From Betaproteobacteria bacterium (GTDB taxonomy: Bacteria; Pseudomonadota; Gammaproteobacteria; Burkholderiales; Eutrophovitaceae): a stretch of DNA of 64,000 nucleotides. The notes under the pieces are model-generated. The model worked only from the letters and a program-made list of their open reading frames with translations, made no database searches and was not told the DNA's origin. Shown here in pieces: positions 1 to 9,433 of the stretch. Within the stretch, counting starts at the first letter, position 1, and each line of letters starts with the position of its first letter. The position numbers and the translations under genes were made by a program. The stretch spans positions 2,507,459 through 2,571,458 of the forward strand of contig CP070643.1 of the NCBI GenBank assembly GCA_020354125.1, given 5' to 3'.

Positions 1-400
1 CGGCACTGTCAGCCTCACTGTGCGTCCGACCATATCGAGGGTGCTGCGATTCGTGAAGGACCCCAATCCGGCGCTGGTAGACGCCGGGGCAGAGAATCTG
101 GTGCCGGAAATACAGGTGCGCGAAATGGAGTCGATGCTGCAGGTTGGCAGCGGACAAACCGTCGTGCTCGGCGGACTGATGCAGGATGACGTGCGGCGCG
201 ATCGCGACCAGGTTCCGTTCGCCGGTTCACTGCCCAACGTCGGCGATGCATTTGCTTATCGTGACGAGGAAGTAAAGAAGTCGGAGCTCATCGTATTTCT
301 CAAGCCGACGGTGGTAGCCAACCCCAGCCTCGATAGCAATGAACTGAAGTTCTTTCAGCGCTTCCTGCCATCCATCGATCCAACTGGCAAGGATCCATGA
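1..400 (+). CDS. mshL: MSHA-type pilus secretin MshL, C-terminal fragment
   Basis: This is the C-terminal end of an outer-membrane secretin; the 5' part lies outside the window and the frame begins at base 2. Secretins form the ring through which a type IV pilus crosses the outer membrane. The visible part has the family core: V-R-P-T-I-S-R, then P-E-I-Q-V-R-E-M-E-S and G-Q-T-V-V-L-G-G-L-M-Q-D, followed by the LPNVGDAFAYR and SELIVFLKP stretches typical of MshL/PilQ/GspD. Its stop overlaps the start of the next gene by 4 bases. The neighbours (MshN-, MshE- and MshG-like) point to MshL rather than PilQ or GspD. Confidence 0.9.
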   Translation, partial: GTVSLTVRPTISRVLRFVKDPNPALVDAGAENLVPEIQVREMESMLQVGSGQTVVLGGLMQDDVRRDRDQVPFAGSLPNVGDAFAYRDEEVKKSELIVFLKPTVVANPSLDSNELKFFQRFLPSIDPTGKDP

Positions 401-1794
401 GTCTGCTGCTCCAGGCTCTACAAAAAGCGTCGAAGGATCGCGACAACAACACAGACGGTGCGCCTGTGGAGGGCGCTGCTGACGATGGCGACCTGGCACT
501 GGAGCCAATGCCAGAGCCCCGGCTCATCGAAGAGGAAGCGCCCATAGACGACGTCGCGCCGGAGCCGTCATCCACGCCTGACGACGCAGCCGACGTGCTG
601 CGCGCCAACGAAGTACCACGCTACACCCCGCTGGATTGGGCACGCGATCATTACATGCTCACGTTTCTGGCAGGCGCTTTCCTATTTGCATTTTTCTACG
701 GCTTTTACGTTTACGTGCAGATTTCCAATCCCGCCTGGTTACGTTCCACGCCGTCGCCAGTAAGTGCGCCAGTCCAGACCGTCATCACGCCACTACCTGC
801 TCCAGTAGACGATGCGCCGCGCATCTCGGGCTTGCCCGCGGCGGCGGACGCAGCGCAGCCAAAAGGTGAGGCGCCAGCTACCCTCGCCGCTGTCAGCGGC
901 GATACTGCCGAGCCAATCGCCGCGCAGGCTACCGGTTTCGGCACCACCGCCCCGCAGACCACTGCGCCGCGGACCGCTGCTGACGCTGCGACTGCGCAAC
1001 CGTCGCCGCGTATCCGGCGGCAAGCACCACCCCCGCCACAGTCAGCGGCCGCGGCCACACGTGCCAGACCGAGCAATAGCGTGGCAGCACGGCTGGACAA
1101 CGAAGGCATCGAAGTGATCGAGATCCCTGTTGGGCCAAGCGTCGCGGTGCTGCCTGACAGCGCGCCAGCACCGAACCAGACGAACATCGAGGTGCAGACG
1201 CAAGACGGCGCGTATTCACCGATTGACCCAGTGCTAATGATGGCCTACGAAGCTTTGCAGCTCGGCCAGTACGAAAAAGCTGGCGAGCTCTACAGCCAGG
1301 TGTTGTCACGCGACCCCGACAATATTGACGCAATGCTCGGTCTGGCGGCGATCGCCTGGAAACAGGGTCGACCAAGCGTCGCCAGCCAGTACTACGGCCG
1401 CGTGCTGGAACTGGAACCACGCAACAGCCACGCGCAAGCAGGCCTGATCGCCATTCTCGGCAATGCCGACCCGATCGCGGCCGAAACCAAACTCAAACAA
1501 CTCATCGACCGCGAGCCGTCCGGCTTTTTGTATTTCACGTTGGGTAATCTGTACGCTGAACGCAGCCTGTGGGCGCAGGCGCAGCGCGCCTACTTCCAGG
1601 CCTATCAGCTGCAACCCGAGAACTCCGATTACGCATTCAACCTGGCCGTCGGCCTCGAGCATCTGGGGCAAGCGCGCCCAGCTCTCGACTACTACCGAAA
1701 GGCACTCGACCTGTCGTTCAGGACCGGGCGCGCAAACTTCGATCAGAAGCTCGCAATCGAGCGTGTCGGGCAGCTATCGGCCCGAGTTGAGTAA
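397..1794 (+). CDS. mshN: MshN-like TPR protein of the MSHA pilus cluster
   Basis: A 465-residue single-pass membrane protein. The first residues (MSLLLQALQKASKDRD) match the start usual for MshN-like proteins. An acidic, Pro-rich cytoplasmic stretch precedes one membrane segment at about residues 86-107, then comes a long Ala/Pro/Thr-rich linker, and from about residue 285 a run of TPR-like helical repeats with spaced Tyr, Gly and Ala. The start overlaps the secretin stop (ATGA), so the two are translationally coupled. Family knowledge suggests a scaffold linking the secretin to the inner-membrane machinery; the exact partner is inferred. Confidence 0.82.
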   Translation: MSLLLQALQKASKDRDNNTDGAPVEGAADDGDLALEPMPEPRLIEEEAPIDDVAPEPSSTPDDAADVLRANEVPRYTPLDWARDHYMLTFLAGAFLFAFFYGFYVYVQISNPAWLRSTPSPVSAPVQTVITPLPAPVDDAPRISGLPAAADAAQPKGEAPATLAAVSGDTAEPIAAQATGFGTTAPQTTAPRTAADAATAQPSPRIRRQAPPPPQSAAAATRARPSNSVAARLDNEGIEVIEIPVGPSVAVLPDSAPAPNQTNIEVQTQDGAYSPIDPVLMMAYEALQLGQYEKAGELYSQVLSRDPDNIDAMLGLAAIAWKQGRPSVASQYYGRVLELEPRNSHAQAGLIAILGNADPIAAETKLKQLIDREPSGFLYFTLGNLYAERSLWAQAQRAYFQAYQLQPENSDYAFNLAVGLEHLGQARPALDYYRKALDLSFRTGRANFDQKLAIERVGQLSARVE

Positions 1795-1805
1795 ACGAAG
1801 AACCT

Positions 1806-3515
1806 ATGGCCGAGCAACGAAAGAAGCTCCGTCTGGGCGAGTTACTCGTCCAGCAAGGACTAATCACCCAGGATCAGCTGCGCATCGCGCTGACTGAGCA
1901 GACCGCCCAGAAGAACGTACCCCTCGGCCGTTTGTTGGTGCGCTTGGGATTCGTCACCGAGTCGGTAATTCGCGACATCATGGCGCGAACCATCGGCCAG
2001 GAAAGTATCGACCTGAATCAGGTCCTGGTCGATGCCGAAGCGCTGAGCCTGGTGCCGCAGGAATTCGCCCGCCGGCAACGACTGTTGCCAACCGCATTCA
2101 ATGCAGAAAAGAGCGAACTGACTGTCGCCATCACTGAAGTGTTTAATCTGGCCGCACTCGATCAGCTCCGCGCCATGGTCGGCAGCAACGTGCAGATCAA
2201 AACCGTACTCGCTGGTCAGGCGCAGCTCGACGACTTCATCGACCAGTTCTACGGTTTCGAACTGTCGGTCGACGGCATCCTGCGCGAAATCGAGACCGGT
2301 GAACTTGATTACCAAAGCCTGCAGCAGGACACCAGCGATGAATATACTCAGCCGATCGTGCGACTGGTTGGCGCACTGCTGGTCGATGCCGTCAAACGCG
2401 GTGCATCTGATGTGCACTTCGAGCCCGAGTATGCGTTTTTGCGCATTCGTTACCGGATCGACGGCGTGTTGGAGCAGGTGCGCAGCCTGCACAAGAATTA
2501 CTGGGCCGGTATCGCCGTTCGCCTGAAAGTGATCAGCGGCATGAACATCGCCGAGACCCGGGCACCCCAGGACGGTCGCATTTCCTTGAATCTGAATGGC
2601 CGACCAGTCGATTTTCGCGTGTCCACGCAACCGACTATCTGGGGGGAGAACATCGTATTGCGGGTGCTCGACCGCGAGAAGTCAATCATTTCCCTCGAGC
2701 ACATGCGCTTGCCGCAAGACATGTTGGCGAAACTCAATTTGATGCTCGCCCGGCCCGAGGGCATCCTCATCATCACCGGCCCAACCGGAAGCGGTAAAAC
2801 CACGACGCTGTACTCCATGCTCGCCAAGTTAAACGTCGAGTCGGTCAACATCATGACGCTTGAGGACCCGGTCGAGTATCCGGTTGCACTCATGCGCCAA
2901 ACCTCGGTCAATGAGTCTGCTCGCGTCGACTTCGGCAGTGGCATTCGATCGATCATGCGTCAGGACCCGGACATCATTCTGGTCGGCGAGGTGCGTGACC
3001 AGGACACGGCAGAGATGGCTTTTCGGGCGGCCATGACGGGGCACCAGGTTTTCACCACATTGCACACCAACTCGGCGCTTGGAACGTTTCCGAGGCTGCT
3101 TGACATTGGGATCGCGCCTGACATCATGGCCGGCAATATCATCGGCATCATGGCACAACGGCTGGTACGCACCCTGTGCACAAATTGCAAGGAAGCCTAC
3201 ACACCAAACGCCGAAGAACGACTGTTGCTCGGCAGTGTCGACGACCCGGAACTGAAGCTGCACCGTCCGGTTGGCTGCACAGCGTGCAATAACCGCGGTT
3301 ACAAAGGCCGTGTCGCCGTGCTGGAGATCCTGCATATGGACGCAGACATGGATGAATTGGTTGCGCGGCGCGCCTCGCCAAGGGAACTACGCGAGGCCGC
3401 GTTCACCAAGGGCTTTCGAACGCTTGCCGACGAAGGACTGCAGCGCGTTCTAGAGGGTGTGACCAGCCTATCGGAAGTTGCACGGGCTATCGACCTTACC
3501 TCACGCGCAAGATAA
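1806..3515 (+). CDS. mshE: MshE pilus extension ATPase with c-di-GMP-binding N-terminus
   Basis: A 569-residue GspE/PilB-type ATPase. Residues 7-60 hold two consecutive MshEN motifs: R-L-G-x-L-L-V-x-x-G-L-I-T-x-x-Q-L, then after a short spacer x-L-G-x-L-L-V-x-x-G-F-V-T. In Vibrio MshE this motif pair binds cyclic-di-GMP. The ATPase core has Walker A G-P-T-G-S-G-K-T near residue 325, Walker B D-P-D-I-I-L-V-G-E-V-R-D and the His box T-G-H-Q-V-F-T-T-L-H. Two C-x2-C pairs near 458 and 490 form the usual zinc site. It should power pilus polymerisation on the cytoplasmic face, together with MshG encoded next. Confidence 0.93.
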   Translation: MAEQRKKLRLGELLVQQGLITQDQLRIALTEQTAQKNVPLGRLLVRLGFVTESVIRDIMARTIGQESIDLNQVLVDAEALSLVPQEFARRQRLLPTAFNAEKSELTVAITEVFNLAALDQLRAMVGSNVQIKTVLAGQAQLDDFIDQFYGFELSVDGILREIETGELDYQSLQQDTSDEYTQPIVRLVGALLVDAVKRGASDVHFEPEYAFLRIRYRIDGVLEQVRSLHKNYWAGIAVRLKVISGMNIAETRAPQDGRISLNLNGRPVDFRVSTQPTIWGENIVLRVLDREKSIISLEHMRLPQDMLAKLNLMLARPEGILIITGPTGSGKTTTLYSMLAKLNVESVNIMTLEDPVEYPVALMRQTSVNESARVDFGSGIRSIMRQDPDIILVGEVRDQDTAEMAFRAAMTGHQVFTTLHTNSALGTFPRLLDIGIAPDIMAGNIIGIMAQRLVRTLCTNCKEAYTPNAEERLLLGSVDDPELKLHRPVGCTACNNRGYKGRVAVLEILHMDADMDELVARRASPRELREAAFTKGFRTLADEGLQRVLEGVTSLSEVARAIDLTSRAR

Positions 3516-3536
3516 TCCCTACCACAAGGCCGGCGC

Positions 3537-4742
3537 ATGCCATCGTTTCAATACAAAGCAATCGATCGTGACGGCCGCAAAACGCGGGGCCGCCTGGATG
3601 CCTACAATGAGGCCGATCTGGAGTTGCGCCTGCGAAAAATGGGGCTGGACCTGATCACCTCGCGGCGGCTGGCACGAAACGCCCCGACGGTGGGCAGAAG
3701 CAACATTACGCGGCATGATCTGATCACGTTCTGTTTTGACATGGAGCAGATCTCGCGCGCCGGTATTCCTCTCGTCGAAGGTTTGCGCGATCTGCGCGAC
3801 GGCCTGGAAAATCCCCGATTTCGCGAAGTCCTGACCTCCGCGCTCGAAGACATCGAAGGCGGCAAAACGCTGTCGGAAGCATTGGGCGCGTTTCCAAAGG
3901 TTTTCAACAAGGTTTTTATCAGCCTGATTCGTGCCGGGGAACTTTCCGGACAACTGACCGAAGTGTTCGAGAATCTCGGCACCACACTACGCTGGCAGGA
4001 CGAACTTGTTTCGCAGACGCGAAAGCTGCTCATCTATCCAGCGATGGTTTTTTTCGTCGTCGGGGGCGTTGTCATTTTTTTGCTGCTGTATCTGGTACCT
4101 CAAGTCGTTGGTTTGCTCAAGACCATGGGACTGGATTTACCCCTGCAAACGCGCGTCCTGATCAAGCTGTCCGATTTGACAAGCGACTACTGGTACCTAC
4201 TGCTGATCATTCCCTTGCTAGTAATCGGCGTCGGTGCGATCGCAATCCAGTCCAGCGCGAGGCTTCGATACGCGTTCGACTATTTCCTGCTCCGATTGCC
4301 TGTCATCGGTCAAATTCTGCAGAAGATTCTACTGGCGCGCTTCGCCAATTTCTTCGCACTCATGTACCGCTCCGGTATCACCATACTGGAAGCCATCCGC
4401 ACCAGTGAAGACATCGTCGCCAACGGTTATGTCGCCGATGGTTTGCGTCGTGCCGGGCAACAAATCAACGCCGGTGAAAACCTGTCGGAAGCGTTTCAGA
4501 ATCTCGGAATGTTTCCGCCACTAGTGGTTCGCATGTTGCGCGTTGGCGAGAACACTGGCGCACTAGATACTGCGCTGTTGAACGTCACCTATTTCTATAA
4601 TCGCGATGTCAAGGAATCTGTCGACAAAGCGCTGAAGTTGCTGGAACCGACGCTGACATTATTCCTGGGCATCATCCTTGCGTTGATCCTGTTCTCGGTA
4701 CTTACGCCCGTTTACGAAATACTCGGACAACTGGATATCTAA
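3537..4742 (+). CDS. mshG: MshG inner-membrane platform protein (GspF/PilC family)
   Basis: A 401-residue platform protein, close to the usual family length. It begins with the typical FQYKAIDRDGRKTRG segment and carries two repeated GspF cytoplasmic domains (about residues 65-190 and 265-390). Each domain contains the I-x-x-G-x-x-L-x-E-A pattern, and hydrophobic segments lie near 168-190, 220-240 and 375-395. It anchors the extension ATPase and is thought to convert its motion into pilin insertion. It lies 21 bases downstream of mshE on the same strand, so the two are presumably co-transcribed. Confidence 0.92.
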   Translation: MPSFQYKAIDRDGRKTRGRLDAYNEADLELRLRKMGLDLITSRRLARNAPTVGRSNITRHDLITFCFDMEQISRAGIPLVEGLRDLRDGLENPRFREVLTSALEDIEGGKTLSEALGAFPKVFNKVFISLIRAGELSGQLTEVFENLGTTLRWQDELVSQTRKLLIYPAMVFFVVGGVVIFLLLYLVPQVVGLLKTMGLDLPLQTRVLIKLSDLTSDYWYLLLIIPLLVIGVGAIAIQSSARLRYAFDYFLLRLPVIGQILQKILLARFANFFALMYRSGITILEAIRTSEDIVANGYVADGLRRAGQQINAGENLSEAFQNLGMFPPLVVRMLRVGENTGALDTALLNVTYFYNRDVKESVDKALKLLEPTLTLFLGIILALILFSVLTPVYEILGQLDI

Positions 4743-4751
4743 CCACCGAAT

Positions 4752-6302
4752 ATGGCGGCCAAAATCCTCGCCTGCATCTCGACGAGCAATATCACCGTCG
4801 CTCAGTGGCGGCGCGGCCGCCTGATGGATTTACGCCGCTTCTCTGACGCCGACAAAGGCCGATCCGAATTCAAGGCGTACTTAAGCAGCTTGTCGAAGTC
4901 AACCATCAGTATCATCGTTGACTCGATCGATGAGGACTATCGAACCGAGACGCTGCCGCACACCGCGGGCGCTGATCGCGCCCAACTGATATCACGCAAG
5001 CTGCGTCAGCTGTTCAGATCAACGCCATACGCGGCAGCCGGTCTGCAGGAACAAACCAGGGGAAATCGCCGCGACGACCAGTATCTCTTCGCGGCACTCA
5101 CGCGTCCCGAGCTGCTCGGCTCATGGCTGCGCGTGATCACTGAACTGAGCATTCCGATCACGGGTATCTATTTACTTCCTGTGGTCGCGCTGTCAGTAGT
5201 GGACCGGCTCGAGATAAAGCGACCGAATCTGCTGATCGTGAGCAACAATGAATCCGGTTTGCGACAGACGTTTTGCAAGGACGGCAAGTTGAGCGTCAGC
5301 CGCCTGACGCCGCCGCGCGAAGACAATACTCAGAGCACGACCTTCTACGCCGAGGAAATCAACAGCACCCGCATGTACCTCGACGCACTGACGCTCACAC
5401 ACGTCGACGACATCGTGACGGTGCTGATCCTCGATCACGATGGTTCACTAACTGACTTGCGCGACGCCATCACTGAGCATCGACCCAACATGGAATGCCT
5501 GCAATTGGGGCCGGCCGAGCTGCAAAGCGCAGTTGGCATCAGCGAAGCCGACGCCAGTAGTTGTCCGGACGCGTTGCACCTGTACCTGTTGGCAACAACA
5601 CGGCCGACCATGAATCTGGCCCCGTCCTCACTGAAGACACGTCTGCAGGTTCACCTGTTCGGCAAGGTCATTTATGCAGCAGCCGGGGGGGTCGCCGGCT
5701 TGGCGGTACTGTGGTCCCTGGTCAACGCCGCGTTAATCATACAGGCCAGCGGCGAAATCGAGCGCTTGACGCAGAGAGCCCGAACCTTCCAGCTGCAATA
5801 CCAGGCGGTCACCGAGCGCTTTCCGAAGACCCCTGCCGGGTCTGAATTGCTTCGCGACAGCGTCGAAGCGGCGAAACAAATCAATGCGCGGCGGCAAACC
5901 CCCAACGCGTTCATGATGGTGCTGGGCTCGGCAATGAACGGCTCGCCAAATATTGGTCTGAATCGAATCGAGTGGCTGCATGGCGCTCCTGAGCTGGTCG
6001 AATCAGAGCTACAGACGACCGATCTAGAACCGCATCTGGTCAACGGCATTGGACAATTCGGCATCGTTGGGGCCGAAGTCCTGTCCTATAAAGGTGACCA
6101 TCACGCCGCATTGCGAAATATCCGGGCCTTCACTCGCCTGCTTGCCGGCGACGAGCGCATCGCGCACGTTGCTGTAATCCGCCTGCCACTCGATCTGGAT
6201 CCGAACGCCGGCCTCAATGGCAGTACTGCCACTGAACAGACAACGCAAACGGCGCCATTCGAAATTGCTGTTGTCCTCAAGTCAAATCGGGAAACACAAT
6301 GA
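4752..6302 (+). CDS. PilM/PilN-like fused assembly protein of the pilus cluster
   Basis: A 516-residue protein whose layout resembles GspL or a PilM-PilN fusion: a long cytoplasmic part (residues 1-300) opening with a short beta-rich stretch (AAKILACISTSNITVAQWRR), one membrane segment near 306-330, and a periplasmic part that begins with a heptad-like helix. I cannot point to a conserved ATP-binding motif. Position after mshG and before PilO-like and PilP-like genes supports a role in the inner-membrane alignment complex. It could be called MshI-like, but V. cholerae MshI lies at a different place in its cluster, so I leave the symbol blank. It overlaps the next gene by 4 bases. Confidence 0.7.
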   Translation: MAAKILACISTSNITVAQWRRGRLMDLRRFSDADKGRSEFKAYLSSLSKSTISIIVDSIDEDYRTETLPHTAGADRAQLISRKLRQLFRSTPYAAAGLQEQTRGNRRDDQYLFAALTRPELLGSWLRVITELSIPITGIYLLPVVALSVVDRLEIKRPNLLIVSNNESGLRQTFCKDGKLSVSRLTPPREDNTQSTTFYAEEINSTRMYLDALTLTHVDDIVTVLILDHDGSLTDLRDAITEHRPNMECLQLGPAELQSAVGISEADASSCPDALHLYLLATTRPTMNLAPSSLKTRLQVHLFGKVIYAAAGGVAGLAVLWSLVNAALIIQASGEIERLTQRARTFQLQYQAVTERFPKTPAGSELLRDSVEAAKQINARRQTPNAFMMVLGSAMNGSPNIGLNRIEWLHGAPELVESELQTTDLEPHLVNGIGQFGIVGAEVLSYKGDHHAALRNIRAFTRLLAGDERIAHVAVIRLPLDLDPNAGLNGSTATEQTTQTAPFEIAVVLKSNRETQ

Positions 6303-6910
6303 AGGTCGAACGCAAGGATCTGCTGCCGCTGCGCTTGCCGCTCGCCACGTTCGCTGCCGCCGTGCTCGCCGCCGTGATTCTCATCGACTACTCGAGCGAC
6401 AAGTACGCGCTCCAACAGGAGCGGGTTGCCGCAGCAAACGCCCAGGTCGCGGAAGCGAGCCAGCGCTACCACGACTCGGATCTTGAAAAAGAAGTTATCT
6501 CCCGATACCTGCCGCAATATCGCGAACTGCAACAACGTGGCTTCATCGGCTCGGAGAACCGGATCAACTGGATCGACGCGCTTCGCATCGCAGATCAACA
6601 AGCAGGCGGCTTTGGCGTCCAGTACCAGTTGAGTGCCCAAGGCCCATACAAAGGCCTGCTCTCCGGCGACCCCATCGCAACACGATTGCGCCGATCAACA
6701 ATGGACATTCGTTTCGGCGTGGTGCACGAGGGACAGTTCCTGGCTTTCCTGGATGCACTCGAATCGGAAGGTGCCGGAATGTACACACTGCGTGCTTGCT
6801 CTCTGGAACCTGTTCACAAGGAACAACCGCGACCCCGGACACAGAATCTGAGAGCGCGCTGCGAGATCGACTGGCTCACTTTGATCCTAGCTCAGGAGGA
6901 GCAATCGTGA
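6299..6910 (+). CDS. PilO-like membrane protein of the pilus cluster
   Basis: A 203-residue protein with an N-terminal membrane helix (about residues 14-32), then a coiled-coil-like helix (residues 35-75), then a compact domain. This is the plan of PilO/GspM and MshJ proteins, which pair with the periplasmic part of PilN. It overlaps the upstream PilM/N-like gene by ATGA, and its own TGA overlaps the GTG of the next gene, so the three are tightly coupled. The assignment rests on topology and neighbours rather than a diagnostic motif. Confidence 0.65.
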   Translation: MKVERKDLLPLRLPLATFAAAVLAAVILIDYSSDKYALQQERVAAANAQVAEASQRYHDSDLEKEVISRYLPQYRELQQRGFIGSENRINWIDALRIADQQAGGFGVQYQLSAQGPYKGLLSGDPIATRLRRSTMDIRFGVVHEGQFLAFLDALESEGAGMYTLRACSLEPVHKEQPRPRTQNLRARCEIDWLTLILAQEEQS

Positions 6911-7398
6911 CATTCCGGCCGTTGCTGTTGATCGTCGTGCTTGCCGCACTACCGCTGGATCACACCGTGCTGGCACAGGACGAAACGCTGGGTCGGCTGT
7001 TCTACACCGCCGGACAACGGGCCGCTTTGGACGCCAACGTTCGGAGCTCTTCCCAGGCGGTGGAAAAACCAATTTCGATTCCGCCCTCGGTGACTCTGAA
7101 CGGCGTGGTAACACGCAGTGACGGGGAGCAGACTGTCTGGATTGAAGGCCGCGCCTATCACCGCACGGAAACCGACGACCTCGAGGTGATCACCCGATCC
7201 GCCGAGCCGGGCACAGCCGAGATCAGAGTCCGGGGCGTGCCTAAGCGGAGATCGGTGCGCGTCGGCCAGCGGCTCGATCCCGTAACTGGGGAAACCTTCG
7301 AGGCCTTCGAAAAGCCGCCACCCGAAACACAACTGCGCAGGCCGGCAAACGCTGACAGCCAGGGCGCGGAACCTGCTTCATCTGAAGTAAACGAGTAG
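6907..7398 (+). CDS. Secreted PilP/MshK-like protein
   Basis: A protein of 163 residues. I chose the GTG at 6907 because an excellent AGGAGG lies 7 bases upstream, the start overlaps the preceding stop (GTGA), and it gives a clean signal peptide (hydrophobic residues 5-20, cleavage after V-L-A-Q or nearby). A short conserved-looking core reads LNGVVTRSDGEQTVWIEG, similar in style to the homology region of PilP/GspC proteins that contact the secretin. The C-terminus is polar and Pro-rich. It completes a PilMN-PilO-PilP-like set. The family is inferred. Confidence 0.62.
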   Translation: MTFRPLLLIVVLAALPLDHTVLAQDETLGRLFYTAGQRAALDANVRSSSQAVEKPISIPPSVTLNGVVTRSDGEQTVWIEGRAYHRTETDDLEVITRSAEPGTAEIRVRGVPKRRSVRVGQRLDPVTGETFEAFEKPPPETQLRRPANADSQGAEPASSEVNE

Positions 7399-7575
7399 GG
7401 CGGCACGCCAGTATGACGCTTGTCACGCGTCTTCTGATTCGGCTGCAGGACCACGGGGAGGTGGCGGTGGCAAGCAATACCAAGCCAAGTCAAATGCACC
7501 ATATCCGTCATGACTGCGGGCCCTTGGTTGCGCCCCACGGGTGCGTCCATTCCTGCTGTTAGGAAAGGCAGTAGC

Positions 7576-9426
7576 ATGAGCACCTGCATCACCAAACGGA
7601 ACATGTCAGCGAACGGGGTCGGTCATCCATCCGGACGGATACGCCGTAGCCAGCATGGTGCAATCGGCCTGGCGCTAATGGTTATGCTTGGGCTGTTGAT
7701 CGGGCTGCTTGTCATCGGTTACGCGCGTAATGTTCGCGGTAACGACGTGGTCGACCCACGCACCATTTCGGCCCTGTCGAAAGCGCGCGAAGCTTTGCTT
7801 GGCTACGCGACAACCTATCGTGACACGCACGCCGGCGAGGGATTCGGTTATTTCCCCTGTCCGGATATGGGTTCAGGAACCGAAGGGCAGGCCGCGACCG
7901 CCTGTGGCGGCACTGACGTCACCGTCATTGGCCGTCTGCCCTGGAAGACGCTGGACCTGGCACCGCTGCGCGACGCCAGTGGCGAATGCCTCTGGTACGC
8001 GATCTCGGGCAACTACAAGAACAATCCCAAGACCAATGACCTCGTCAATCATGACACCAACGGGCTGATCGAAGTGATGGCGGCCGACGGCACCGGTTTC
8101 ATTGCCGGCGCCACACCGCCGCAGCGTGCCGTCGCGGTCATCTTTGCACCAGGTGCCATACTTCCCGGACAGGACCGGACTCTCGCTGCGACCAATCCAC
8201 CCGAGGTTTGCGGTGGCAATTACGATCCGGCGAACTATCTGGACACCGACTTCACCAGCAGCATCGACAATGCTGCGGCGGCTAGCGTAGCCCACGCACT
8301 CACCCGGTTTATTGGGGCGGAACATTCCGACCTGACAGCATCAGCCGTTGACGCATTCAACGATCAACTGATGCCAATTCTGTCCGACGAACTTTTCGCG
8401 CGGCATATTGAGCGGCGCAACGATTTCCAGAGCTATCTCACCGATCCGTTGACCGGAATGCTGCGCAAGACTGCAGACTGTCTGGCAGCCTACGGCGGCA
8501 GTAACGGCACTTTTGCTGGAAAGTTCGTCAAACAATTGCCCTGGACCGCGCCAATCGATGTCGGCACATTCGGTGACGCCGCTCAATATAGCGATGCAAG
8601 CAACGTTTTGTCAGGCCGTCTGCCGCGAACTGTATCGGTTTCTGCTTCCGTCTCTCCGTTTCCGAACTCGAATTATTTCTCGACACCGATGCTCGACGAA
8701 GCGAGATGCTCGGGCTGGAATCTCGTTGATCCGTTCTGGGAGAAGTGGAAAGATCACATGCTATATGCTGTCGCTCGTGCTCACCGGCCAAACAACTTTC
8801 TTGCTTGGCACAATGACCCTTGCGTCTCTGACGAGTGCATAAACGTTCAGGACCAGGACGGCATCAAGACCAACATGGCAGCGGTCGTCATATTCTCGGG
8901 GGGCCGGTTGGCAGGTCAAAATCGTAATAGCAACGCCAATCCTTCATATTCGAGTACCGACAAGGCGGATCCGGCCAATTACCTCGAGGGCGCGAACATT
9001 ACGGCCATCCAGACCAATCCAACCTCTCCGGCCGCACCGAATCGGCTCTTCTCGAAAACGGCCGGCAACGATACGATCATGTGCCTGCGCTCCCTGCCCG
9101 CGGGTTTCGGCACAGAACTGTTCGTTGACCCGACCTGCGGCGCATCGGCCCGTTGTATAACCGATGGCGGCTTGCTGGCTGGTTACCGGGCTGGCTCCAC
9201 CAATAACTGCAGGGTCGGCACGAGCGGCATTGCTGCCGCATGTGAGGCTATCGTGCAAGACATTGACATCAATAACTGCCCGGGGAACGGAACGACTTTT
9301 GATAGCGGCGGACAACCGTATTCCTGCGAGCGAGGCGCCAGAGATTTTGTTAGCTACGAATGTCTGCAGGGATTTGCAAGCGCCAGATGCCAGCTTGCCC
9401 ACACTGCCTTGACCAACTGCCAGTAG
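7576..9426 (+). CDS. Large pseudopilin-like protein with duplicated globular domain
   Basis: A 615-residue secreted protein. I start at ATG 7576 because AGGAAAG precedes it; an in-frame ATG at 7510 is less well supported. The N-terminus is basic followed by R-S-Q-H-G-A-I-G-L-A-L-M and a hydrophobic helix, like a class III signal of PilX/GspK-type minor pilins; the usual Glu at mature position 5 is missing. The rest looks like two copies of the domain seen in the next gene: AVIFAPG then DPANYL near residues 186 and 217, and again AVVIFSGG then DPANYL near 435 and 465. LPW motifs and many Cys recur. It probably acts as a large minor pilin or tip subunit. Confidence 0.7.
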   Translation: MSTCITKRNMSANGVGHPSGRIRRSQHGAIGLALMVMLGLLIGLLVIGYARNVRGNDVVDPRTISALSKAREALLGYATTYRDTHAGEGFGYFPCPDMGSGTEGQAATACGGTDVTVIGRLPWKTLDLAPLRDASGECLWYAISGNYKNNPKTNDLVNHDTNGLIEVMAADGTGFIAGATPPQRAVAVIFAPGAILPGQDRTLAATNPPEVCGGNYDPANYLDTDFTSSIDNAAAASVAHALTRFIGAEHSDLTASAVDAFNDQLMPILSDELFARHIERRNDFQSYLTDPLTGMLRKTADCLAAYGGSNGTFAGKFVKQLPWTAPIDVGTFGDAAQYSDASNVLSGRLPRTVSVSASVSPFPNSNYFSTPMLDEARCSGWNLVDPFWEKWKDHMLYAVARAHRPNNFLAWHNDPCVSDECINVQDQDGIKTNMAAVVIFSGGRLAGQNRNSNANPSYSSTDKADPANYLEGANITAIQTNPTSPAAPNRLFSKTAGNDTIMCLRSLPAGFGTELFVDPTCGASARCITDGGLLAGYRAGSTNNCRVGTSGIAAACEAIVQDIDINNCPGNGTTFDSGGQPYSCERGARDFVSYECLQGFASARCQLAHTALTNCQ

Positions 9427-9433
9427 GACCGAA

